From: Mesorhizobium sp.
GTDB lineage: Bacteria; Pseudomonadota; Alphaproteobacteria; Rhizobiales; Rhizobiaceae
Direction of reading: 5' to 3'
Assembly (NCBI GenBank): GCA_004020645.1
Contig: SAQL01000001.1
Coordinates: forward strand, 213,176 to 277,175
Length of the DNA: 64,000 bases
Part shown: positions 54,694 to 62,106 of the stretch, piece by piece
Numbering within the stretch: position 1 is the first letter of the stretch
Layout of the letters: each line of letters begins with the position of its first letter
Program-made: the position numbers and the translations under genes
The notes under the pieces: model-generated
What the model saw: the letters and a program-made list of their open reading frames with translations, nothing else
Databases searched by the model: none
What the model was told of the DNA's origin: nothing

Positions 54694-55217
54694 AGACGCT
54701 CGCTCTCACTTTCCTCGGCGTGCTCCTCGGCTTGACACGAGTGGCATCGGCCACGGAGCCGCCGGCAAACTTCGCCGTCCATGAGACGCCGCAGGTGGTG
54801 CCGGAAATCTCCTTCCAGGACAAGGACGGCCAGCCAAGGACGCTTGCCGATTTTTCGGGGAAGGTCGTTCTGCTCAACATCTGGGCGACGTGGTGCGCGC
54901 CATGCAGGAAGGAGATGCCGACACTCGACCGGCTGCAGGCTGAACTCGGCGGACCGGATTTCGAGGTCATCGCGCTGTCGGTCGATCGCAAGGGGCCGGA
55001 AGCGGTGAGGAAGTTCTTCGACGAGATCGGCATCAAGCACCTCGCACTCAACATCGACACGTCGAGCAAGGCGATGTTCGCCCTCGGCGCCTTCGGCCTC
55101 CCGCTGACTCTCCTGATCGACCGCCAGGGTCGCGAAGTCGGCCGGGTCGTCGGCCCGGCCGAATGGGATTCCCTCGAGATAGTGGCGTTCATCCGCGACC
55201 GCATCGCGGCCAAATGA
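54690..55217 (+). CDS. TlpA-like periplasmic thiol-disulfide oxidoreductase
   Basis: 175 residues from ATG 54690. A signal peptide (LALTFLGVLLGLTRVASA) precedes a thioredoxin domain with NIWATWCAPCRKEMPTLDRL as the active site and GAFGLPLTLLIDRQG around the cis-proline. Such proteins keep apo-proteins like Sco or cytochrome oxidase subunit II reduced for copper loading. Because of the deletion upstream it can also be read as the C-terminal part of a longer frame starting at 54210. Confidence 0.88.
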   Translation: MKTLALTFLGVLLGLTRVASATEPPANFAVHETPQVVPEISFQDKDGQPRTLADFSGKVVLLNIWATWCAPCRKEMPTLDRLQAELGGPDFEVIALSVDRKGPEAVRKFFDEIGIKHLALNIDTSSKAMFALGAFGLPLTLLIDRQGREVGRVVGPAEWDSLEIVAFIRDRIAAK

Positions 55218-55228
55218 AGGAACCAGAG

Positions 55229-55564
55229 ATGACCACGACCGAATCCTCCCAGACGTCCGAAGCTTCACTCGGCCGCGATATTCTTCATGCCGCTCGCTAC
55301 TACCTCCGCGGCTGGCGCGGCCCCGCCGTGCTGGCTGCCGTCGCCTTCGCCAGTCTTGCGTTCGGCTGGAGCTGGCTGGTGGCTGCCGGTGTCGCGCCGC
55401 TGCTTCTCAGCATCCTGCCTTGCGCCGCGATGTGCGCGCTCGGCCTCTGCATGAACCGGCTGACCGGCCGCCAATGCTCGACCGACGCTGTATCGCAAAA
55501 GGCGATCGAACACGTCGGCAAAGTTGAATTGGACCACACGGAGCCGCGACCAAACCGTGATTGA
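55229..55564 (+). CDS. Small membrane protein of the thiol-copper operon
   Basis: 111 residues from ATG 55229. Two hydrophobic stretches (AVLAAVAFASLAFGWSWLVAA and APLLLSILPCAAMCALGLCM) with three Cys in the second. I do not know a family for certain; similar short proteins occur next to multicopper oxidase genes in rhizobia. Its stop overlaps the GTG start proposed for Sco. Confidence 0.65.
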   Translation: MTTTESSQTSEASLGRDILHAARYYLRGWRGPAVLAAVAFASLAFGWSWLVAAGVAPLLLSILPCAAMCALGLCMNRLTGRQCSTDAVSQKAIEHVGKVELDHTEPRPNRD

Positions 55565-56303
55565 AACAAAATCGCTGCTCGACTTGTCTGGCGGGCCCGC
55601 CACTTCCGGAGGTTTGGCGCGTCTCGTCACAATGTGCGTCGCCGCCCTTGCGCTGATCGTGACAATCGCCCCCGCGGCGCGAGCCCACTCGCTTGACGAA
55701 GTCGATGCGATGCTCGGCGACAAGGAGAAGTATTTCCAGGCCATCGACAAGCCAGCGCCGGACTTCAGGCTGCAGGCGGCCGACGGCCGCGTCGTCCAGC
55801 TTGCGGACCTTCGCGGCAAAGTCTTGGTGCTGCATTTCATCTACATGTCCTGCTCCGACGTCTGCCCACTGCATACCGAGCGGCTCGCTGATATCCAGGC
55901 GATGGTGAACGATACGCCGATGAAGGACCGGGTCAGGTTCGTGACGATCACGACTGACCCCTCGAAGGACACGCCCGAGATGCTGCGCGACTATGCTGCC
56001 GCGCGTGGAATCGACACCGCCAACTGGCTGTTCCTGACCACGACCCCGGATCAGCCGGAGGACACAACCCGCAAGCTGGCGGAAGCCTTCGGACACAAAT
56101 TTAGCAAGACCGACGACGGCCTGCAGATGCACGGCATTGTCACGCACGCCATCGACAAAGGCGGCCGATGGAAGGCGAATTTCCACGGTCTCAACTTCGA
56201 TCCCGTCAACGTCGTCACTTTCGTCAACGCGCTCACCAACGATGTCGGCGTCCCGCATGGTCACGAGAAGAAGAGCTGGCGGAGCTGGATGTGGGATTGG
56301 TGA
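55557..56303 (+). CDS. Sco1/SenC-family copper chaperone
   Basis: 248 residues if started at GTG 55557; an ATG at 55632 is possible. An anchor (MCVAALALIVTIAPAARA) precedes the thioredoxin-like Sco domain with FIYMSCSDVCPLHTERL, the copper-binding CxxxCP, and the later His ligand in MHGIVTHAID. Sco proteins load copper on CuA of cytochrome oxidase and act as redox partners. The C-terminal extension ends in KKSWRSWMWDW, rich in Trp. Confidence 0.88.
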   Translation: MIETKSLLDLSGGPATSGGLARLVTMCVAALALIVTIAPAARAHSLDEVDAMLGDKEKYFQAIDKPAPDFRLQAADGRVVQLADLRGKVLVLHFIYMSCSDVCPLHTERLADIQAMVNDTPMKDRVRFVTITTDPSKDTPEMLRDYAAARGIDTANWLFLTTTPDQPEDTTRKLAEAFGHKFSKTDDGLQMHGIVTHAIDKGGRWKANFHGLNFDPVNVVTFVNALTNDVGVPHGHEKKSWRSWMWDW

Positions 56304-56369
56304 TGAGGACCGACATAAGCAAGCCGATCCGCCCACAGCTGGCGGCAACACGAAACAGGGGAGGCTTTC

Positions 56370-57122
56370 ATGACAAGCATAGGCACACATCCACGAGTCA
56401 TTTGGTTCGCACTCGCCCTTCTGCTGAGTGCCATCGCGTTTCAGGCGCCGGTCCGCGCCGACAGCATGCCCCAGGCGGAGTTTGAACAACGTGTCCGCGA
56501 CTATCTTCTGGCCCATCCCGAAGTCGTCGTAGAGGCCTTGCAGGCATACGACGCTCGCCAGAGACAGGCCCAAGAAGACCAGATACGCGCCGTCCTGGCC
56601 GAGCGGGCCGATGAAATCTTGCGAGACCCGGCGAGCCCGGTCGGTGGCAACGTCCGGGGAAACGTCACCCTGGTCGAGTTCTTCGATTATAATTGTTCGT
56701 ACTGCCGGCAGATGATGCCGATCATGGCGCAGGCTGAGGCCGCGGATCCCGAGTTGCGGATCGTCTACAAGGAATTTCCGATCCTCGGTCCGGACTCCAC
56801 CCTCGCAGCCAAAGCGGCGCTCGCCTCTCATCGGCAGGGAGGCTACGTGAAATTCCACAGAGCACTGTATCAGGTGAAGAGCAGAGTGACAGAGGCGGTC
56901 GTGCTCAAGGCCGCAGCCGAAGCCGGCCTCGATGTCGAGCGCCTAAAGACCGACATGGAGAGTCCCGAGATCAAGGCTTCGATCGGTCGCAACCTGCAGC
57001 TCGCGCAGGCGCTCAACATCAACGGCACGCCGGGATTTGTCGCCGGCAAGCAGATTCTGCATGGCGCGACCGACCTAGCGACGTTGATGCAAGCCATCGA
57101 GCAGGCAAGGAAAGAAGAATGA
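56370..57122 (+). CDS. DsbA/Com1-family periplasmic disulfide oxidoreductase
   Basis: 250 residues. A signal peptide (ALALLLSAIAFQAPVRAD) is followed by a helical N-terminal part (FEQRVRDYLLAHPEVVVEAL) and a thioredoxin domain with FFDYNCSYCRQMMP and NINGTPGFVAG around the cis-proline. This order is that of Com1/ScsC-like proteins, some of which belong to copper-tolerance loci. Together with CcdA next to it, it may isomerise or reduce disulfides rather than only oxidise. Confidence 0.88.
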   Translation: MTSIGTHPRVIWFALALLLSAIAFQAPVRADSMPQAEFEQRVRDYLLAHPEVVVEALQAYDARQRQAQEDQIRAVLAERADEILRDPASPVGGNVRGNVTLVEFFDYNCSYCRQMMPIMAQAEAADPELRIVYKEFPILGPDSTLAAKAALASHRQGGYVKFHRALYQVKSRVTEAVVLKAAAEAGLDVERLKTDMESPEIKASIGRNLQLAQALNINGTPGFVAGKQILHGATDLATLMQAIEQARKEE

Positions 57123-57154
57123 CGCAGTCGCCGAGAAAAGAAAGGCGCTGACCC

Positions 57155-57895
57155 GTGCTCGAGATTTCCAACATCGGCGTGCTGACGGCATTCGTGGCAG
57201 GCATCCTCTCGTTCCTGTCGCCCTGCGTGCTGCCGCTCGTGCCGGGATACGTCTCCTATGTCGCCGGCCGGAAGCCGGCGGTTGTGGCGGCCGACACCGC
57301 GTTTGCACCCAGCTTGCCGGCAATGGGTCTGAGCCTCTGTTTCGTGCTCGGATTCTCGACGGTATTCATTGCCTTCGGTGCTAGCGCGACGGCACTGGGT
57401 CAAATGCTTCTCAGCTACCGTGTCGAGCTCAACCTCGTCGGCGGCGCGATCGTCATCCTGTTCGGGCTGTTCCTCACCGGCCTCCTTCGTCCGTCCTGGA
57501 TGATGCGCGAGGCGCGGTTTCATTCCGACATGCCGACCGGACGTGCAGCATCGGCCTATGTTCTGGGGCTTGCCTTTGCCTTTGGCTGGACGCCGTGCAT
57601 CGGGCCGATCCTTGGCGCGATCCTGACGGTCGGCGCAGCATCTGCCACTGTCGGCCAGGGTATCGCGTTGCTTGCCATCTATTCGCTCGGCCTCGGCATA
57701 CCGTTCCTGCTCGCCGCCCTGTTCACCGACGGTCTTGCCAGGCGGCTGAAAGCGATGCGCCGAGCGGGCCGGATGCTTCAGTTCGCTGCTGGCGGGATCA
57801 TGGTCGCCATGGGACTCGCCATGATCACGGGGCAGTTGTCGGTCTTTTCGTTCTGGCTGCTGGAGAATTTCCCGATATTCACCCGTATCGGCTGA
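57155..57895 (+). CDS. ccdA: CcdA/DsbD-like thiol transporter
   Basis: 246 residues from GTG 57155. Six membrane helices; the redox-active Cys are in LSPCVLPLVPGYVSY and FGWTPCIGPILGA, the typical CcdA pairs. It passes electrons from cytosolic thioredoxin to periplasmic thiol proteins such as TlpA, Sco or DsbA-like ones. It sits between the DsbA-like gene and the Cys-rich Tat protein, so it likely supports their reduction. Confidence 0.93.
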   Translation: MLEISNIGVLTAFVAGILSFLSPCVLPLVPGYVSYVAGRKPAVVAADTAFAPSLPAMGLSLCFVLGFSTVFIAFGASATALGQMLLSYRVELNLVGGAIVILFGLFLTGLLRPSWMMREARFHSDMPTGRAASAYVLGLAFAFGWTPCIGPILGAILTVGAASATVGQGIALLAIYSLGLGIPFLLAALFTDGLARRLKAMRRAGRMLQFAAGGIMVAMGLAMITGQLSVFSFWLLENFPIFTRIG

Positions 57896-57911
57896 GGAAA
57901 GGAGCACGAAA

Positions 57912-58493
57912 ATGATCAGGCACGTGGGATGCAGATGCAACCTATCCCGCAGAGACTTTTCGATCGCGGTGGGTTTTTTAGCGCTGAACTCGTTCATGCC
58001 CCGGCTCGCCGAGGCTGCCGGGCAGCTGACCCTCGACGAGCGCTTCGATTTCCTGAGCACTCACGGCAACAGCACCTGCTCGCCGGCGTTCACTGATTCG
58101 ATTACCAAGATGTCGACGGTGGCGCGGCTGCAGGGATCCTGCTGCTCGCCGATGGACAGGCATCGTTACGGCGAGCAGGTGGAGACGCTCAAGAAATACG
58201 CCTCCATTTCCGAGATTCCGCAGGACCCGTACGACATTGCGGCGGGCACTGCGCAAAAGGCGATGAGCTACTTCGATCTGACCCTCTCCCCTGATGAGCA
58301 GAAGGCTTACCAATATGCGATGGACAACTCGGACGAGAAGGGGCCGTGCTGCTGCCAATGCTGGCGCTGGCGCGTCTACGGCGGCCTCGGCAAGTTCCTG
58401 ATCCGCGAGCATCGTTTCAGCGGCGAGAAGCTCGTCGAGGTGTGGAACCTGTCGAGCGGCTGCGGCGGAGGAGTGGAGCACCAGCATGGCTGA
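57912..58493 (+). CDS. Cys-rich Tat-exported protein of unknown family
   Basis: 193 residues, 16 bases after ccdA with AAAGGAG. The N-terminus has a twin-arginine signal (LSRRDFSIAVGFLALNS). The mature part has eight Cys: 56, 77, 78, 146, 147, 148, 150 and 184, in STCSPA, SCCSPMDRHRYGE, GPCCCQCWRWR and SGCGGG, and a His end (EHQHG). I do not recognise a family. Tat export suggests that it folds with a metal before export, and the CcdA/DsbA/TlpA neighbours suggest that its thiols must be kept reduced. A copper-binding or copper-thiolate protein is the best guess. Confidence 0.72.
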   Translation: MIRHVGCRCNLSRRDFSIAVGFLALNSFMPRLAEAAGQLTLDERFDFLSTHGNSTCSPAFTDSITKMSTVARLQGSCCSPMDRHRYGEQVETLKKYASISEIPQDPYDIAAGTAQKAMSYFDLTLSPDEQKAYQYAMDNSDEKGPCCCQCWRWRVYGGLGKFLIREHRFSGEKLVEVWNLSSGCGGGVEHQHG

Positions 58494-58519
58494 GGAGCGT
58501 CCTCCGCGTCCCGCAGCGG

Positions 58520-58726
58520 TCAATGTGCCGAGCGCTTCGGCCGATGTCGCGAGTCGTCGTCGATCAGGAGAACGGCGTCTGTGAGTACCCCCTCGCAAGG
58601 GCAGCTGGCATTCAGGCGTTCCAGGGCTTGCAGGATCAACTCCGCAACTTCGAACTCTCGTTCGCGCAGGGCCTGTTTGAAAGTCAGGGCAATGGTCTCA
58701 GCGAGCAGCGGTTGGTGCGGAGTCAT
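58520..58726 (-). CDS. Small helical protein of unknown function
   Basis: 68 residues from ATG 58726, chosen because AAGGAGG lies 8 bases upstream; a longer frame to 58927 has no such site. Sequence: MTPHQPLLAETIALTFKQAL then REREFEVAELILQALERLNA, mostly helix, with two Cys near the end (SCPCEG). Function unknown. It runs against its neighbours and may be an independent unit. Confidence 0.6.
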   Translation of the reverse strand: MTPHQPLLAETIALTFKQALREREFEVAELILQALERLNASCPCEGVLTDAVLLIDDDSRHRPKRSAH

Positions 58727-58877
58727 GGTACGGCCTCCTTCGGCCGTCAATACATCGACGCTACGGCTTCCAGCTAGTGGAAGGTCAAGCCGAAATTGCT
58801 CGTCACTTAGTGGCGACGACCTATTTTGGTTTGGAAAATAGCTCCTGCCGGCTGCCGATGAGTAAAGGCGAGCACGA

Positions 58878-59808
58878 ATGGCGGAACACAAAGGCACAGT
58901 GATCGTGACGGGCAGCACCGGCTTCATCGGTTACGCCCTCATCAACAGCCTCGCCGATCGATACTCGCTTGTCGGCCTGGACAGGGCAGCGACACGCCAG
59001 CCACCGCCCGCTGCGGAGTGTATCTGTATCGACCTGACGTCTGAAGAAGCGATCGCTGCTGGCATGCAACGCGTTCGGACGGCCTATGGCACCCGCATCG
59101 CTTCGGTGATCCACCTTGCCGCTTATTTCGATCTCACCGGCAAGCCGAATCCGCTCTATGACGAGATCACCGTCTGCGGGACCGAAAAGCTCCTGCACAT
59201 CCTTCAGTCCTTCGCGGTCGAGCAGTTCGTTTTCGCCAGCTCAATGCTGGCGCACAAAGCCGGTCGACCGGGCGATGTGATCAACGAGGACTCGCCGCAG
59301 GAATCCGACCTCCCATCGTGTTTCCAAAATTGAAGCCGAGCGGCTCATACACGAGCAGCATGGGCCGATTCCGGTTGTTTATCTGCGGCCGGCCGGCATC
59401 TATGACGACCTCTGCCACAACGCCTTTCTCGCCAACCAGATCGCACGGATCTACGAAAAGGATCCGACGGGACATGTTTATCCGGGCGATCTGCGGAAGC
59501 GGAGTTTGACCAAGATGGACCTGAACGAGGCGATCATGTTCGGCGCCGTCGAGCGCGTGCGGCCGAAAATGATGACCGTCGTCGCGATTATGGCGGGCCT
59601 CCTGCCAATCCTGTGGAGCACGGGAACCGGATCGGAGGTCATGCAACGGATAGCCGTCCCCATGATCGGCGGCATGATTTCTTCGACGATCCTGACGCTC
59701 GTCGTGATTCCCGCCGTCTACGGCATCGTCAAGGGCTGGCGGTTGCCGATCCGGAGTGCGGTCGAGGAGCCAGGAGCAGACTTTCGGGTGAAATTGGCCG
59801 CGGAATAA
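58878..59808 (+). pseudogene. Chimera of a frameshifted NAD-dependent epimerase and a cusA 3' end
   Basis: The first 150 codons begin with VIVTGSTGFIGYALINSL, the NAD site of an extended short-chain epimerase, with VIHLAAYFD and FASSMLA. The frame breaks near 59305; another frame continues IEAERLIHEQHGPIPVVYLR and PAGIYDD, up to HVYPGDLRK. There it joins, in frame, the last 97 codons of a CusA protein (IMFGAVERVRPKMMTVVAIM). Half of an epimerase and the tail of a pump have been fused by deletion. Neither can work as such. Confidence 0.75.
59506..59808 (+). pseudogene. CusA C-terminal fragment
   Basis: About 97 codons from RSLTKMDLNEAIMFGAVE to VKLAAE, matching the end of the intact CusA at 48317-51484 with a divergent DNA sequence. 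It is therefore a remnant of a second cusA rather than a recent copy. It is fused upstream to the epimerase debris. Confidence 0.8.
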
Positions 59809-59817
59809 GGGCGAAAA

Positions 59818-59934
59818 ATGATGGATCAGATGATGTCGGGCGGAATGTGGGGAATGGCCTTAGCAGGCTTCATCCTCCTCGTCCTTGTGGCGCTGGCAAT
59901 CGCCGCCTTGGTCAAGTTCGTGTTCTTCAGATGA
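59818..59934 (+). CDS. 38-residue Met-rich membrane peptide
   Basis: Begins MMDQMMSGGMWGMALAGF and ends in a single membrane helix (FILLVLVALAIAALVKFVFF). It lies 9 bases after the CusA fragment. The Met-rich N-terminus followed by one helix is a pattern of small proteins in copper and silver loci. It is short, but composition and position make it credible. Confidence 0.55.
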   Translation: MMDQMMSGGMWGMALAGFILLVLVALAIAALVKFVFFR

Positions 59935-59986
59935 CATTCGCAGTAGCGAGTGCGCGCGGTCTGAACCGGGCGCCCTCTGATGAGAT

Positions 59987-60319
59987 CTACGCCGCCATTT
60001 TCCGGCAGCTCTCTGCACAGCGACGGCAGGTCTCTACGCATTCCTGCATGTCACCGAGACGCTCGCAGTCATCCGCACATTCGTTACAGATCTCCGCGCA
60101 TTCGCCGCAGGTATGCTTGTGGTGCTCGGAACCGATGAGCATGAAATGCGCCGACGTCCGGCAGATCTCGGCGCACGCCATCATCAACGTGAAGTGTTGT
60201 TTTTCGGTGTGTTGACCGCCCAGTTCCAGGCAGTGGCCCATCGCGGTCGAAAGGCACACGGAATAGCAGCGCAGGCATTCGTCGATGCAGCTTTTCATTT
60301 CGGGGCTAAGGTGATGCAT
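59987..60319 (-). CDS. Csp-type four-helix copper storage protein
   Basis: 110 residues with 16 Cys (11, 15, 18, 22, 30, 49, 53, 71, 74, 78, 81, 85, 94, 98, 101, 105), many spaced i, i+3 or i+4, so they line the inside of a four-helix bundle. This is the plan of Csp copper storage proteins and of DUF326-type proteins. No signal peptide is seen, so it is probably cytosolic (Csp3-like). It would bind Cu(I) by thiolates. A truncated copy lies at 43863-44141. Confidence 0.85.
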   Translation of the reverse strand: MHHLSPEMKSCIDECLRCYSVCLSTAMGHCLELGGQHTEKQHFTLMMACAEICRTSAHFMLIGSEHHKHTCGECAEICNECADDCERLGDMQECVETCRRCAESCRKMAA

Positions 60320-60605
60320 GGGGGTGTCCTTTCTTCGATTCTAGGAGCGCGCTACGGCGCCTCCTAACGATCACTTTGCGTTGGTCTCAAGCCACTGCTT
60401 GAACTCGGCGATTTGGGAAATTGATGGTCGTGGTCCAGCGCGTTGGCGAGTTGCGCTCCAGACAAAGCAAACCGACAGCGAAGCAGATGAAAAAAGCTGC
60501 CTTCGCCCGCCGAAGTATTCGCAAGAGTGCAATGCATGACATGCTGCGTAACGGAAGCGCGAAAACTTTGTTCCGATGCGGCGGGCGCGGGTGTCGACGA
60601 AGCTT
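60320..60605. other. Intergenic stretch without a supported gene
   Basis: About 290 bases between the Csp and membrane-protein genes. A minus-strand end reading QIAEFKQWLETNAK with a stop at 60371 could be the tail of a lost gene, but nothing upstream supports it. Confidence 0.4.
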
Positions 60606-61133
60606 CTAACGCTGCGGAGCCGTCGACCCCTCATGCTGCTTGCGCCACCCGTACGGGGTCAGGCCCCGCGGCTTGTATAGCGACAGCGCCACAGGCACGA
60701 GCAACACGAGCAGCCCTCCCGCGGCGTGGATCACAGGTGATATCCTCAGTTTCCGAAGATCAGCGCTGGAAAACGTCGTCTCTGCCGCGATGTCTGCCAG
60801 ATAGCCAATCAGATTCAGCTGAAGCAGCAGGACGACGGTGACAAGAATATTCAGCAGAAGCTTCGCCAGGACCCAGTAGTGCCGGAACAGGCCCCAATTG
60901 GTGCCCAGCGACTGGACAAGCCCGGTGACCAATGAGGCGAGAACCAACGGGACGATGACGTACCAGGCGGTCAACTCCATCGCGAGATAGGCGGCGCGCA
61001 CCGTCTGCAGATCCTTGCTGGCCAAGCCGGCGACGGCGAGAGCCAGGAAGCCGGCGACCGCGCCGAGCGTGCTGACCGAGGACGTGACATGCGCGGTGAG
61101 CGCGAACTTTCGAAGGGCGGGTGTCATGATCAT
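60606..61133 (-). CDS. Four-helix membrane protein, DUF2269-like
   Basis: 175 residues from ATG 61133 (a second ATG at 61127). Helices near 20-38, 52-75, 90-110 and 140-158. It has LRKFALTAHVTSSVSTLGAV at the start and SLYKPRGLTPYGWRKQHE at the end. Proteins of this type are found in soil bacteria and recall the DUF2269/CopD-like membrane group; the function is unknown. It overlaps the small gene at 61130-61306 by 4 bases. A remnant copy lies at 44816-44895. Confidence 0.65.
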   Translation of the reverse strand: MIMTPALRKFALTAHVTSSVSTLGAVAGFLALAVAGLASKDLQTVRAAYLAMELTAWYVIVPLVLASLVTGLVQSLGTNWGLFRHYWVLAKLLLNILVTVVLLLQLNLIGYLADIAAETTFSSADLRKLRISPVIHAAGGLLVLLVPVALSLYKPRGLTPYGWRKQHEGSTAPQR

Positions 61134-61306
61134 CGCTGTTGCATGCCGGGCTCTGTAACGCTGGAGGACGGCAGGTGCCGACCGGGGCCGTGGGGCCCGC
61201 CGACGCCGGTGAAGAGCGCAGCGATCACCAGGACCAGGGCGATCACGATAATCCCCGACACTTTCACCCAGCGCGGTGTGCCGGGGTAATCGGGCGGGTC
61301 GGCCAT
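61130..61306 (-). CDS. Small single-helix membrane protein
   Basis: 58 residues from ATG 61306: MADPPDYPGTPRWVKVSGII, then a helix (IIVIALVLVIAALFTGVG) and a Gly/His/Pro end. It overlaps the following membrane-protein gene by ATGA, so the two are coupled. It is divergent from the TetR gene at 61435, with a palindrome between, and probably under its control. Confidence 0.65.
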   Translation of the reverse strand: MADPPDYPGTPRWVKVSGIIVIALVLVIAALFTGVGGPHGPGRHLPSSSVTEPGMQQR

Positions 61307-61362
61307 GTGCGTCTCCTGCGTCGCGCGCGGCATCGAGTTCCATGACTACGAAAACTTTATCG

Positions 61363-61375
61363 AGACAGTGTGTCT
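61363..61375. promoter_or_regulatory. Palindromic operator for the TetR regulator
   Basis: AGACAGTGTGTCT is a perfect 5-3-5 inverted repeat in the 128-base divergent spacer, with a further TGTCTC half-site at 61390-61395. The form TAGACAnnnTGTCTA is typical of TetR-family operators. Confidence 0.68.
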
Positions 61376-61434
61376 ATATCAAGTCTCTGTGTCTCGCATC
61401 TCGACATCGCTGATACGCCACGTATATTGGGGCG

Positions 61435-62061
61435 GTGCCCAAGCTGTGGAACGAAACCATCGATGCCCACCGTCGCGCGGTACGCGACGCGACCCTCGAC
61501 GCCACCGCGGCGCTGGTGGCCGAGCAGGGGCTGCTGTCGGTGACGATGGCGAAGATCGCCGAGGTGACCGGAATAGGTCGCGCGACGCTGTACAAGTATT
61601 TTCCGGACGTTGAAGCGATCCTCGTCGCCTGGCACGAACGTCAGGTCACCGGTCACCTTGAACATCTCATTACCATTCGGGACCAGGTTGGCGACGCTGG
61701 GGAGCGGCTAAAAGCGGTACTTGAGGCCTATGCGTTCATTTCACACGAACACCATGGCACCAAACTCGCGGCACGCCTGCATCGAGGCGAACACGTCGTC
61801 AAGGCGCAGCATCAGCTCCACCATCTCATCCGCGATCTGCTGGCCGAGGGTGCAGCGACGGGCGATCTCCGGGACGACGTCGCGCCTGACGAGCTTGCGA
61901 CCTATTGCCTCCACGCCCTCACGGCAGCCAGCAGCCTGCGATCCAAGGCCGCGGTCCGCCGGCTCGTCTCGGTCACTCTGGCCGGGTTGAAACCTCCGCG
62001 TCGATCAGACGGCGGGCTGGGCTGCGCAGGTTTGTCCGATGCACCGCAATCCCGGTCCTGA
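61435..62061 (+). CDS. TetR-family regulator
   Basis: 208 residues from GTG 61435. The helix-turn-helix is ATAALVAEQGLLSVTM, then AKIAEVTGIGRATLYKYFPD. The C-terminal part is helical. It is divergent from two membrane-protein genes with a palindrome between, so it likely represses them and itself. It is one of only two regulators in the copper island, so a wider role is possible. Confidence 0.87.
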   Translation: MPKLWNETIDAHRRAVRDATLDATAALVAEQGLLSVTMAKIAEVTGIGRATLYKYFPDVEAILVAWHERQVTGHLEHLITIRDQVGDAGERLKAVLEAYAFISHEHHGTKLAARLHRGEHVVKAQHQLHHLIRDLLAEGAATGDLRDDVAPDELATYCLHALTAASSLRSKAAVRRLVSVTLAGLKPPRRSDGGLGCAGLSDAPQSRS

Positions 62062-62106
62062 TATCATGCCCGTCATGATGGTAAGGGCGAAGTTGGAGGC
62101 GACGAG

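Noticed and set aside
55407..58060. Two long minus-strand frames opposite the Sco, DsbA and CcdA genes
   Set aside because: The plus strand carries recognised motifs throughout; the minus frames have none.
60371..60634. Minus-strand frame ending QIAEFKQWLETNAK
   Set aside because: Only the last residues look protein-like; the upstream part is Arg-rich and unstructured, so a gene cannot be supported.
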